A program made the position numbers and the translations under genes. Source: Marinomonas sp. KMM3893 (GTDB lineage Bacteria > Pseudomonadota > Gammaproteobacteria > Pseudomonadales > Marinomonadaceae). Taken from it: 64,000 bases of DNA. Each line of letters opens with the position of its first letter. Position 1 is the first letter of the stretch. Under the pieces are notes generated by a model. That model did not search any database. It was given only the letters and a program-made list of their open reading frames with translations, and was not told where the DNA came from. Location: positions 1-64,000 of the forward strand of contig NZ_SJSC01000009.1 in the NCBI RefSeq assembly GCF_004352855.1, given 5' to 3'. Shown piece by piece: positions 46,553-55,103 of the stretch.

Positions 46553-47953
46553 ATGGGGAAGTTGACCATGGGTAGTAACACGACAAGTGAACAGTTAGGG
46601 GCAGGCCTAACGAATCGACAGGTTTCGATGATCTCAATCGCAGGAATAATTGGTGCTGGGCTGTTTGTCGGCTCTGCTAATGCCATTGCGACAACCGGTC
46701 CTGCTATTATTATTTCTTATGCATTAACCGGCTTGTTGGTGCTACTGGTAATGCGAATGCTGGGTGAGATGGCGGTTTCTAATCCTGACTCTGGCTCTTT
46801 TTCTACTTATGCGGCTCGTGCTATCGGGCCATGGGCTGGTTTTACTATTGGTTGGCTTTATTGGTGGTTTTGGGTGCTCGTGATTCCAGTTGAAGCCATT
46901 GCCGGGGCGAATATTCTTCACGCTTGGTTTCAAGGTATTGCCTCATGGGAATTTGCCATTGGCATTATGGTGGTGTTGACGTTATCTAATTTGTGGGACG
47001 TGAAAAGCTTTGGTGAATTCGAATTCTGGTTTGCACTGATTAAAGTGGTGGCCATTATTGCGTTTATTATTGCTGGCGGATTGGCCATCTTTGGCTTTTG
47101 GCCTTTGGCGAATGTGAGCGGCGTCGCCAGCTTGTATTCCCATGGCGGTTTCATGCCAAATGGTTTTGGCGCCGTATTAGCTGGTGTGTTGGTGACTATC
47201 TTTTCTTTCTTTGGGGCTGAAATTGTTACGATCGCCGCCGCCGAATCAGAAAACCCACAAGCTAAAATTCGTCAGGCAACAAAACTTGTTATTTACCGTA
47301 TAGCTTTGTTTTATCTGCTGTCTATTTTTATCGTAGTGTCTTTGGTCGCATGGAATGACCCGGCTCTTAAGCAAGGCTCTTTTCAGTTTGTATTAACCGC
47401 ACTAAATGTCCCTCACGCAAAATTACTGGTAGACATTGTTGTCTTGACCGCCGTATGCAGTTGCATGAACTCCGGTTTATACACGGCTTCTCGTATGTTT
47501 TATTCACTGGCGCGTCGTGGCGATGCGCCGGCTATCGCTAAAAAACTGTCACCTAGAGGTGTGCCGCGTTTGGCGGTTATTGCTTCGACCATCGCGGGTT
47601 TCGTTGGGTGTTTTGCAAGCTATGTGTTTCCGGGGGAAGTGTTTGGTTTCTTATTGTCGACAACCGGCGCGATTGCGCTTGTGGTGTATCTCGTTATTGC
47701 TGTCTCACAATTAAGAATGCGCACGGCAATGGAAAAGCAAGGAGACTCTCCAGACTTCAAAATGTGGCTGTTTCCAGGCTTAACATGGGCAACAATTGCG
47801 GTGATTTTGGTGGTTCTAGGTTACATGTGCTTCTCACCAGAGTATCGACCTGAAACCTTTGCCACCATTGGGGTCACAGGCATTATGTTGATCTGCAGTT
47901 TTATTGTTATTAAGAAACGCTCGACCACACTCGACGGTTTAGTAACAAACTAG
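46553..47953 (+). CDS. gabP: GABA permease-like APC transporter
   Basis: Amino-acid permease of 466 residues with 12 helices, closely resembling E. coli GabP along its whole length: GAGLFVGSANAIATTGPA, GSFSTYAARAIGPWAGFTIGWLYWWFWVLVIPVEA, FGAEIVTIAAAESE, and the C-terminal VYLVIAVSQLRMR. It takes up 4-aminobutyrate or related amino acids with protons. The ATG at 46568, seven bases after GGGGAAG, is an alternative start. No gabD or gabT gene is in the window. Confidence 0.85.
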   Translation: MGKLTMGSNTTSEQLGAGLTNRQVSMISIAGIIGAGLFVGSANAIATTGPAIIISYALTGLLVLLVMRMLGEMAVSNPDSGSFSTYAARAIGPWAGFTIGWLYWWFWVLVIPVEAIAGANILHAWFQGIASWEFAIGIMVVLTLSNLWDVKSFGEFEFWFALIKVVAIIAFIIAGGLAIFGFWPLANVSGVASLYSHGGFMPNGFGAVLAGVLVTIFSFFGAEIVTIAAAESENPQAKIRQATKLVIYRIALFYLLSIFIVVSLVAWNDPALKQGSFQFVLTALNVPHAKLLVDIVVLTAVCSCMNSGLYTASRMFYSLARRGDAPAIAKKLSPRGVPRLAVIASTIAGFVGCFASYVFPGEVFGFLLSTTGAIALVVYLVIAVSQLRMRTAMEKQGDSPDFKMWLFPGLTWATIAVILVVLGYMCFSPEYRPETFATIGVTGIMLICSFIVIKKRSTTLDGLVTN

Positions 47954-48008
47954 CCATTATGCTAACAGTGGGGGGATTTTCCGCTGTTTAGACAATGTCT
48001 TATTCCTG

Positions 48009-48055
48009 TCTATTCATACACAGAACAAGTTCTATTGTGATTGTGTATGAATAGA
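48009..48055. repeat. Perfect 14-base inverted repeat with inner hairpin
   Basis: TCTATTCATACACA (48009-48022) is exactly complementary to TGTGTATGAATAGA (48042-48055). An inner AGAACaaGTTCT stem (48022-48033) starts at the end of the left arm. No T-run follows, so it is not a standard terminator; it could be a transcript-end structure or a remnant of a small mobile element. The rest of the 47954-48273 intergenic stretch is AT-rich and shows nothing else. Confidence 0.6.
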
Positions 48056-48273
48056 TATCAGCCATCATTTTCTGCTTAAGACACTCATCTTTTTCGTTGA
48101 TCTATCTCTTGTTCTTAGCTTTCTAGATTGTTAGATATCCGTTCTATAACGGGTTAAACTAGAAGATTAGTTCGAGCTGTCTTTAGTGTTTACTACTGAA
48201 TAGGGAGCTTTATTCATTTAATTTAGTTTTATGCTTATCCATCAGGGTGGCTGGCTATGTCTTAGGGTACGAG

Positions 48274-49449
48274 ATGAGAATTGCGGTTGTAGTGAATTCA
48301 TTAAAAATGGGAGGCATGGAAAGAGTTGCCTGTAGTCTATCTGATGCGTTTACTAAGCAAGGGCATGACACCCACCTTATTTATTTGAAAAACCGTCAAG
48401 TTGAGATTAAACCAAGTAACCCAGAAGTGCAGTTGCACTTATTTAATTTACAGAAATGGGTTTTACTGAGCGGCATAGGCTTTTTGTGGATGATTCTTTG
48501 CCGATTATCCAATGTCGCCTTTCGCAAGTCTTTCGCCGTGCTTTTTGCTTATGCAGAGGCATTGGTTTTTGCTTATAAATTAAAAAAAGTAGAAAAAAAA
48601 TCTGGTCGTTTTGATCTTATCGTATTTCGCGGCCATGGTACCTTTAGCCACGTTTGGCCATTGAAAGATAAGCGTTTTGTGTTTGTTTGCGAGAGCACTC
48701 AAAACAAGAAGCACTTTGGAAAACACTCCAAACGTATTTACTCTTTATTGTTTTCAAATCGACGCATGGTCTGTGTATCTGAAGGTGCTAAGCTGTCTTT
48801 TATGGACTTGATTGAATCCTTTAATATTTCTTGTGAAAGTGTTTTGACGATTAGTAACCCAAATGATTATGAACATATTTTCCGTGAGTCCGTGAACTTA
48901 ATGCCCGATGTCGCCTACCATGCAAAACCTTATATTTTGGGGTTAGGACGGTTAGTCCCAGGTAAGAATTTTCCTTTGCTGATCGATGCTTATTGTTTTG
49001 CTCGTCAACATTATGGGCTCAAGCAGGACCTAGTGATTGTTGGAGAAGGAAGAGAAAAAGATACGATAAAAAACAAGATAAAAGCCTTGGGTTTGGAGGA
49101 CTGCGTGTTTTTGAAAGGGCAACAAAACAACCCTTTTCCTTGGTATAAACAGGCAGATCTTTTTGTTTTAAGTTCAAAAAGTGAAGGGCTAGGAATGGTG
49201 CTGATTGAAGCGCTTGCTTGTGGTACTAGTGTCGTGGCGACCAATTGTCCAGGTGGCGTTGGAGATATCATGGTCGGTAAACTAAGAGATTTTTTAGCAG
49301 AGCAAACGCCAGAGTCATTAGCCCAGAAAATGATATTAGCCTTAGAGCAAGCAAAGGTTCCTGAGCTAAAAGCCGATGTTGCTAAAGCACTAGAACAATT
49401 TGATGAAGAGTATATTGTTAGAAAATATCGTGATGCTTATTTAACCTAA
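48274..49449 (+). CDS. Glycosyltransferase family 4
   Basis: GT-B fold glycosyltransferase of 391 residues from the ATG at 48274 (the frame is open from 48247). It starts MRIAVVVNSLKMGGMERV, as in family 4, and the C-terminal donor-binding motif is SEGLGMVLIEALACGTSVVATNCPGG, with the E-x7-E glutamates. The central VPGKNFPLLIDAY segment is typical. Cytosolic or peripheral to the inner membrane; probably adds a sugar to lipopolysaccharide core or another surface glycan. The next gene, a PIG-L deacetylase, follows after 51 bases. Confidence 0.9.
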   Translation: MRIAVVVNSLKMGGMERVACSLSDAFTKQGHDTHLIYLKNRQVEIKPSNPEVQLHLFNLQKWVLLSGIGFLWMILCRLSNVAFRKSFAVLFAYAEALVFAYKLKKVEKKSGRFDLIVFRGHGTFSHVWPLKDKRFVFVCESTQNKKHFGKHSKRIYSLLFSNRRMVCVSEGAKLSFMDLIESFNISCESVLTISNPNDYEHIFRESVNLMPDVAYHAKPYILGLGRLVPGKNFPLLIDAYCFARQHYGLKQDLVIVGEGREKDTIKNKIKALGLEDCVFLKGQQNNPFPWYKQADLFVLSSKSEGLGMVLIEALACGTSVVATNCPGGVGDIMVGKLRDFLAEQTPESLAQKMILALEQAKVPELKADVAKALEQFDEEYIVRKYRDAYLT

Positions 49450-49500
49450 CCTCTGTCCTTAATACACGTTTAATGGATTGACTCAACAGATAGAATTTTT

Positions 49501-50850
49501 ATGAATAAACGAGATTATCAGTATGCTTTGCAACCAGATTGGCAAAGTAATGTTCTCTTAACTAAAAGTAATGCGTCAGAGAAAGGTGATATAAGGGCGT
49601 TAAACTTAGTGGATAAAAGTGGTTTTTTGGCTTTAGATCCAAATGAATTTACCTGGTTACTGTCCTTCTCATACCAATCCACGAATAAGAAAAAGCAAGG
49701 ATGCATTAAGATGCATTTTGGGGACTGTGCGAGCCAGTCAATGGACCATTTACAGTTTTTTGAAGCTGGCGAGAAAGGTACAAGGTATCTTAATCTAAGT
49801 GGTTTTTTGGAAGAGACACCGCGTTCTGGCCCGTTAATCTTATCCAGTGAAAACTGCCAATTACCGACAGAAGCTAAAATATTAGGGTTTAAAAAACCAG
49901 ATTTTTCAGATGGCCCTATTTTAATTGTCGCGCCTCACGCTGATGATGCAGAGCTTGCTGCCTACGGTTTTTATCACCAGCATTCCGAACAAGTGTGGAT
50001 TACGACAATCAATGCAGGGCAAAATGTACAAAAGCTAGAGCGACAATATATCTCGAATCTAGATGATAGTATGCAGGATGCGGTGTCGCGCAAGGCTAAC
50101 ATCCGCGCTTGGAACAGTATGACAACGCCCTTGTTAGCTGGAGTGAAACTGGAAAGGCTATCCTCTTTAGGGTATTTTGGGTTAACCAAAGATGGGCTAT
50201 ATAACTCGCCAAATGAAGAGCAAAAAGATTCGCATTTTCCCGCTTTGACGCCTGCGATTAGTCGAAAATGGAACCCTCTTTCTCTCCCTAGTGATGCGAC
50301 CGACATAAGCTCAGGGCAATCGCTAATTGATGATTTGGTCTATTTATTAGAGCATATTAAGCCAACAACCGTTCTGATTACTGAGCCTGAAGTCGACCCT
50401 CATCCGGAGCATGTTATGTCGGCTCATGCCTTAGCACTTGCTATTGAGCAAGGGGAGCATGTCCCTGAGAGAGTGTTAATGTATGTGAATCATCTGCGTA
50501 AAATTAAGAAATTCCCTTATGGACCTGAACATGCCAGAACAGCTTTACCGCCTTGGTTTAGTGCCACCTCATTATTTGGTCAGTTCTCTTGCTACAGTTA
50601 TCAGTTGGAATTAGACATGCAGAAAGAGAAAGTTGTGTCGTTTGATTCTATGCACGATTTACGCAGCAAATCTCGCGTTGGAAAGACCATCAAGCAGTGG
50701 TGGAACAAAAAAGTTTTGAAAAATGGTTATCAGTATTATGCTGATCACGGCTATTTTCAAACGCATATAAAAGCAAATGAGGTTTTTACATTTGTAGATG
50801 GCCGGACATTCAGTCAATCGATCATTCAGTCAATCGATCATTCAATCTAA
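49501..50850 (+). CDS. PIG-L family sugar deacetylase
   Basis: Metal-dependent N-acetyl-sugar deacetylase of 449 residues. The first zinc motif is PHADDAELAAYGF (about 145-157) and the second is EPEVDPHPEHV, whose HPEH holds a metal histidine. About 140 extra N-terminal residues precede the catalytic domain, a long form I associate with DnpA-type enzymes of the Pseudomonas LPS-core region, from memory. With the GT4 gene upstream it suggests removal of an acetyl group from a surface glycan. A 16-base tandem duplication (50811-50842) has rewritten its last residues. Confidence 0.85.
   Translation: MNKRDYQYALQPDWQSNVLLTKSNASEKGDIRALNLVDKSGFLALDPNEFTWLLSFSYQSTNKKKQGCIKMHFGDCASQSMDHLQFFEAGEKGTRYLNLSGFLEETPRSGPLILSSENCQLPTEAKILGFKKPDFSDGPILIVAPHADDAELAAYGFYHQHSEQVWITTINAGQNVQKLERQYISNLDDSMQDAVSRKANIRAWNSMTTPLLAGVKLERLSSLGYFGLTKDGLYNSPNEEQKDSHFPALTPAISRKWNPLSLPSDATDISSGQSLIDDLVYLLEHIKPTTVLITEPEVDPHPEHVMSAHALALAIEQGEHVPERVLMYVNHLRKIKKFPYGPEHARTALPPWFSATSLFGQFSCYSYQLELDMQKEKVVSFDSMHDLRSKSRVGKTIKQWWNKKVLKNGYQYYADHGYFQTHIKANEVFTFVDGRTFSQSIIQSIDHSI
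50811..50842. repeat. 16-bp perfect tandem duplication at the PIG-L/cpxA junction
   Basis: CAGTCAATCGATCATT occurs twice in tandem (50811-50826 and 50827-50842). Because 16 is not a multiple of three, the second copy shifts the PIG-L reading frame; the cpxA stop codon starts at its last base and is kept. Confidence 0.95.
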
Positions 50851-52314
50851 CGGCAAATGAATCTCAACCAGTAACCCGCCAAGAGGGCTGCGAGACGCTT
50901 GGATACTGCCATTATGTTGTCGGATAGCGCTTTCTGTAATGGAAAGTCCTAATCCTGTGCCACCAGAATGGCGGTCTCTGGCTGTCGATACTCGATAAAA
51001 AGGCCTAAAAATAGCGCTCAGTTCTTCTTCTGGAACGCCTTCTCCATTGTCTTCTACTCGAATAATCAATTGATCTGATTTCGCTTCCATGGATACCTGG
51101 ATGGTATCTTTTCCATAGTAGATGGCATTTCGAATAATGTTTTCCAAAGCACTCACAATAAGTTGTGGGTGGGCGTGAATATTTCGTTGAGGGATATCAG
51201 TGAACGTCAGGCGTTTCCCCATCTGTTCGGCTTCAAATTGGGTGTCTTCTAGTAACCCTTCCCAAAGAAGTGGTAGCGCTAAGCTCTCTCGATTTATATG
51301 GCTGTCTACTTGCATGTGAGACAGTTCCAGCAGTTTACCAATCATCTGTTCAAGCCGCTGTGCTTCGGTATCAATGCGAGTCAATTCTTGGCTTTCTCCC
51401 TGCTTTCTAACCGCTAGGGCTTGAGCCATTCTGAGACGAGTTAGGGGCGACCTTAACTCATGAGAAATGTCAGATAAGAGACGCTGTTGTCGTGAAATCA
51501 TTTGGTTTATGGCTTCAACCATTTGATTAAAGCTGGCCCCAGCCTGACGAAATTCAGACGAGCCTTTCTCCAGAGTCGGGTCTGTTTTAAATTCCCCTCT
51601 GGCAACACATTGAGCGGCTTTTTCCAATCGACGAGCCGGTTGACTTAGGGCCCAAGAAAGCCAAAGTAATAAAGGGGTGCTCACCAGCATTACCGCAAGC
51701 AACAGCTGAAATGGATGGTCAAACAATTGAAATAAGAAGCTAGGAGGGCGGTTCCACCTTTCGCCTACGTACAACTGATACTGAGAACCTGCAAGTGTGA
51801 TTGGAAGAGGCCCGGACACCATAAAACGGCCATATAAGCGTTGTTTTGGTGTGTCTGGCGTATCCACTGAGGTGATAAAGTTACGAATCGCTCGATAAGT
51901 AAAATGCGGGGCTCGATATCGAGTCAGAATATCCCCTTTGTCATTGACGATGAAAAACATAGGTGGGGACGATTCTTTGAAATCCCATGCTCCTTTTTTC
52001 TTAGGGCGATCTTCGAACTCTGCTTTTACGTCTTCGTCAGGTTGACGCGGTGCGAAGTCATCCTTTTGAAAGGTGTTGTATCTGCTGACTAAATCCTTGG
52101 TAATCACTGATATTTTTGTATCGAGCGAAAATTGTTGCTCTATTCGAATGCTTGTATCGAGCAATTCTTTGTATTTGTCTCTAGGGATATCTTTTGCTTT
52201 ACGAGGATCTAAGTGTTGCAGAGCGAGTACTGCCACTAAGACTAGAAACATAGTGAACCAAAAAATTGCGAAGATTCTACCGTATAAGCTGGTTATATTT
52301 GGCAGGCGCATCAT
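50842..52314 (-). CDS. cpxA: CpxA-like sensor histidine kinase
   Basis: Envelope-stress sensor kinase of 490 residues: one N-terminal membrane helix (about 10-28), a periplasmic domain of about 150 residues, a second helix (about 195-215), a HAMP domain (SQPARRLEKAAQCVARGEF), the phosphoacceptor His285 in DISHELRSPLTRLR, and a HK ATPase domain with NAIYYGKD and DNGEGVP / GGTGLGLSI. It overlaps cpxR by four bases (ATGA) and the convergent PIG-L gene by nine. The neighbouring Spy/CpxP gene and CpxR box support the Cpx identity. Confidence 0.92.
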   Translation of the reverse strand: MMRLPNITSLYGRIFAIFWFTMFLVLVAVLALQHLDPRKAKDIPRDKYKELLDTSIRIEQQFSLDTKISVITKDLVSRYNTFQKDDFAPRQPDEDVKAEFEDRPKKKGAWDFKESSPPMFFIVNDKGDILTRYRAPHFTYRAIRNFITSVDTPDTPKQRLYGRFMVSGPLPITLAGSQYQLYVGERWNRPPSFLFQLFDHPFQLLLAVMLVSTPLLLWLSWALSQPARRLEKAAQCVARGEFKTDPTLEKGSSEFRQAGASFNQMVEAINQMISRQQRLLSDISHELRSPLTRLRMAQALAVRKQGESQELTRIDTEAQRLEQMIGKLLELSHMQVDSHINRESLALPLLWEGLLEDTQFEAEQMGKRLTFTDIPQRNIHAHPQLIVSALENIIRNAIYYGKDTIQVSMEAKSDQLIIRVEDNGEGVPEEELSAIFRPFYRVSTARDRHSGGTGLGLSITESAIRQHNGSIQASRSPLGGLLVEIHLPLD

Positions 52315-53015
52315 TCTTCTTCCACTAGTAAATAGCCCCGGCCGCGCAGCGTTTTGATGCGTGGTTTTTTGTTCGAGCTATCAGGAAGCTTTTTACGTAG
52401 ATTAGAAACATGCATGTCTATGGCTCGATCGAAAGCGGCTAAGCGTTTACCTAGAACATCTAAGCTAAGTACTTCTTTGGTGATGATTTCGCCTGGGTGA
52501 AGTAAAAAGTGGTGAAGAAGTGCAAATTCTGTACTGGTTAAATCCAGTAGTTGCTGATTGCAATAAGCCTCAAGCTTCCCTGGGTAGAGTTGAATATCTT
52601 GGTAGGAGATATGTTCTTGTCGTTTGTCCACTTTACTGTCTTTTTTCTCTTTGATGTGTTGAGCGCGTCGGAGGATGGCGCGAATTCTAGCCAAGAGTTC
52701 ACGTTCGCTAAATGGTTTAGGAAGATAATCATCCGCGCCCAGTTCAAGGCCAATTACTCGATCGATCTCATCCCCTTTGGCGGTAAGCATCAGTACTGGA
52801 ACTTCCCACGTTTCGCGTAGCTGTTTTAGCGTTTCAATGCCGTTTAGTTTTGGCATCATAACGTCTAATAAAATTAAGTCGACGCTGTCATTCATTGCTT
52901 CAAGTCCTGCTTCACCATCTTGAGCCGTGGATACGGTGAAGTTTTCGAGTATTAATACTTCTTTCAGCAAGTCGGTTAGTTCAGTATCGTCATCGATTAA
53001 GAGAATATGTGCCAT
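52311..53015 (-). CDS. cpxR: CpxR-like response regulator
   Basis: OmpR-class regulator of 234 residues: receiver domain with phosphoacceptor Asp51 in LILLDVMMP and Lys near 100 (LPKPFSERELLARI), and a C-terminal winged helix (about 135-230) with DMHVSNLRKKLPD. It binds GTAAA-N5-GTAAA boxes in the E. coli model; one is found 99 bases upstream of its own start. Confidence 0.94.
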   Translation of the reverse strand: MAHILLIDDDTELTDLLKEVLILENFTVSTAQDGEAGLEAMNDSVDLILLDVMMPKLNGIETLKQLRETWEVPVLMLTAKGDEIDRVIGLELGADDYLPKPFSERELLARIRAILRRAQHIKEKKDSKVDKRQEHISYQDIQLYPGKLEAYCNQQLLDLTSTEFALLHHFLLHPGEIITKEVLSLDVLGKRLAAFDRAIDMHVSNLRKKLPDSSNKKPRIKTLRGRGYLLVEEE

Positions 53016-53113
53016 TCAATGTCCTTAACAAAAAAGTACTTAGTAAAGCGCGTCCTAACAATCCGCAAGAACAGAACGTTATTTTACTGTGAAATCACAA
53101 TAGGCGCTGTGCC

Positions 53114-53128
53114 TTTACGATAATTTAC
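53114..53128 (-). promoter_or_regulatory. CpxR box between cpxR and spy/cpxP
   Basis: Read on the minus strand: GTAAA-TTATC-GTAAA, an exact match to the GTAAA-N5-GTAAA consensus. A third TTTAC (53145-53149) lies 21 bases further along. It is 99 bases from the cpxR start and 102 from the spy/cpxP start, so it could control both. Confidence 0.88.
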
Positions 53129-53229
53129 CTTCGATAGACGTCAGTTTACCTAGCAGGTTTTATTCTATACCTCATCGCCACTTCGTTATGAATAGTCATG
53201 GCGACCCTATATTTTGAGAGAGGAATAAA

Positions 53230-53721
53230 ATGATGAAAATGATTAAAAAATTAATGCTTGCTACTGTCGTGTTACCGATTGCTTTAGGTTCTGCTGGCGC
53301 CTTCGCTGGTGGTGGGAAAGACAATCAGCGTCCATCTATGGAACGTTGCCAAGCTGGGCCAATATTAAACCCTAAAGTGATAAAACGTTTGGATTTAACC
53401 GATGCTCAGAAACAGCAAATGAAAGCACTTCGACAAGCGGATCGTGCCGATAGAAAAGCGAAAAGGGATGAGCACGAAAAACGCATTAATGGGCTATTAA
53501 TGGCCGATAAATTTGATCAGTCTAAAGCTGAAGCCATGGTCAAAGAAGGTCAAAATAACCGTGTTGAGCGTCAAGTACACATGCTAGAGCAGCAGTTCAA
53601 GATGCTGAGCATTTTAACCCCAGCACAAAAAGAAAAACTGATGACTCTTAATGAAAAGCATCAGCAAAAATGCGATGAGAAAATGCACCACGGTAAAGGC
53701 GACAGAGAACAAGGTGAATAA
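53230..53721 (+). CDS. cpxP: Spy/CpxP family periplasmic chaperone
   Basis: A 163-residue secreted protein with signal peptide MMKMIKKLMLATVVLPIALG to AFA, then an all-helical basic domain with two LTxxQ motifs (LDLTDAQKQQMKAL and ILTPAQKEKL, near 58 and 135). It belongs to the Spy/CpxP group that holds periplasmic misfolded protein and inhibits CpxA. The divergent cpxRA operon and the shared CpxR box favour the CpxP role. ATG behind GAGAGGA. Confidence 0.9.
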   Translation: MMKMIKKLMLATVVLPIALGSAGAFAGGGKDNQRPSMERCQAGPILNPKVIKRLDLTDAQKQQMKALRQADRADRKAKRDEHEKRINGLLMADKFDQSKAEAMVKEGQNNRVERQVHMLEQQFKMLSILTPAQKEKLMTLNEKHQQKCDEKMHHGKGDREQGE

Positions 53722-53734
53722 GCATTTCTTATAT

Positions 53735-53766
53735 TAAAAAAGGTGGCCTCAGGGCCACTTTTTTTA
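53735..53766 (+). terminator. Rho-independent terminator after spy/cpxP
   Basis: AAAAAAGGTGGCC pairs with GGCCACTTTTTT with one bulged G, around a TCA loop and ending in T. Confidence 0.85.
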
Positions 53767-54008
53767 TGTCTGATTTTTATGTTTTTATCCGTGCTACCGT
53801 CCGTCGGATAGCTTTTTTGTTGCTAAGAGTCATCGATTTAAGAAGGTTCCCAAGTGGGGAGATCTAGTGCACAAAGCGATGCGGTTGAGTGGCGTTTATG
53901 CAGATTGTTGAGCAAGTCGATGCCAGTAAAGTCGAGCGATTTTGTTATTTTTTTCTTACCTTTGCCCCAGTAGGATTTTGAGCATGGATGATCAACAGGA
54001 AGACAATC

Positions 54009-54431
54009 ATGATAAATAAGGTTCAGATAAAAGTAAGAGGCTACCACCTAGATATTTTTCAACATGTGAATAATGCGCGTTACCTTGAATTCCTTGAAGA
54101 AGGGCGTTGGGCATTTTTTGAGGACTTTGGTGTCGGCACAGACATGATGGCGCAAGGCATTGCTTGGGTCGTGGTGAATATCAATATTAACTTTAAAAAA
54201 GAAGCGAGTTTTGGGGATGTGTTAGAAGTTCAAACGGCCTTTTCAAAGTTGGGCAATCGAAGCATTAGCATGCAGCAAAATATTGTGAACAGGAAGACCC
54301 AGGCGCTTGTCGCCGAAGCCCAAGTTACCTATGTTTGCTTTTCTCAGGCGCGAAAAGAAGCCGTAGCACTGCCAGAAGAATATCGTCTTAAAATTGAAGA
54401 AGCGATCATCGGGCTAAATGAGCCCGCATAA
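54009..54431 (+). CDS. 4HBT hotdog-fold acyl-CoA thioesterase
   Basis: Thioesterase of 140 residues from the ATG at 54009 (AGGAAG upstream; the frame is open from 53988). The active-site aspartate region is HLDIFQHVNNARYLEFLEEGRW (about 15-36), the hallmark of the 4-hydroxybenzoyl-CoA-like family. It hydrolyses acyl-CoA or acyl-carrier thioesters; substrate unknown. It ends near a hairpin at 54444-54480. Confidence 0.88.
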   Translation: MINKVQIKVRGYHLDIFQHVNNARYLEFLEEGRWAFFEDFGVGTDMMAQGIAWVVVNININFKKEASFGDVLEVQTAFSKLGNRSISMQQNIVNRKTQALVAEAQVTYVCFSQARKEAVALPEEYRLKIEEAIIGLNEPA

Positions 54432-54508
54432 GAGCGGTTAAAAAAGGTGCCCTTTGCTATAAAGTAAAGCGCACCCTTAGGTGTTGTTGAACGCTTACTC
54501 GCTTAAGC

Positions 54509-55009
54509 TTAGTAGGCGCCAGCGCCGTAAGTTAGCTCGTAACTGTGGCTGTAGATTTCAAGAATGTTTCCGAAAGGGTCTTCCATATAGATCATGCGGT
54601 ATGGCTTTTCCCCTGGGTAGTAATAGCGCGGCTCTTTCATGCGTTTTTTCCCACCTGCGGCAACAATTTTCTCTGCTAGCTCTTCAAGGTTTGGATCTTG
54701 TACACAAAAATGGAAAATACCAGTCTTCCAGTATTCGAAATTATTTTCAGGGTTTTCCTGATGTTTGAATTGGAATAACTCGACACCAATACGATCGCCA
54801 GTGGAAAGGTGAGCGATGCGGAAACTTCCCCACTTAGCCCCAAAGACATCTGTACACATTTCACCAATAGGGCTGTCGTCTTCGACGATTTCTGTTGGTT
54901 TCATGATTTCATACCAGCCTAATACGTCTGTATAAAATGCGACGGCTTTCTCTAAATCTGGGACCGAGATACCAATATGTGAAAAGCTTCTAGGGTACGC
55001 ATTCGCCAT
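54509..55009 (-). CDS. VOC (glyoxalase/bleomycin resistance) family protein
   Basis: A 166-residue protein of the vicinal-oxygen-chelate fold. The two beta-alpha-beta modules start FSHIGISVPDLEKAVAFYTDVLGW (about 9-32) and FHFCVQDPNLEELAEKIV (about 98-115), and the C-terminal YMEDPFGNILEIYSH supplies the metal glutamate. A dioxygenase, isomerase or glyoxalase activity is possible. It is divergent from a LysR gene, which may regulate it. Confidence 0.85.
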   Translation of the reverse strand: MANAYPRSFSHIGISVPDLEKAVAFYTDVLGWYEIMKPTEIVEDDSPIGEMCTDVFGAKWGSFRIAHLSTGDRIGVELFQFKHQENPENNFEYWKTGIFHFCVQDPNLEELAEKIVAAGGKKRMKEPRYYYPGEKPYRMIYMEDPFGNILEIYSHSYELTYGAGAY

Positions 55010-55103
55010 TCTTTTTCTCCTGTTAGTGAATTTAATAGCAGGTTACAGGCTTCTTTAAATCATATAAAATTATTAAAAATTATAAATATGAGAAAATTTT
55101 GTA

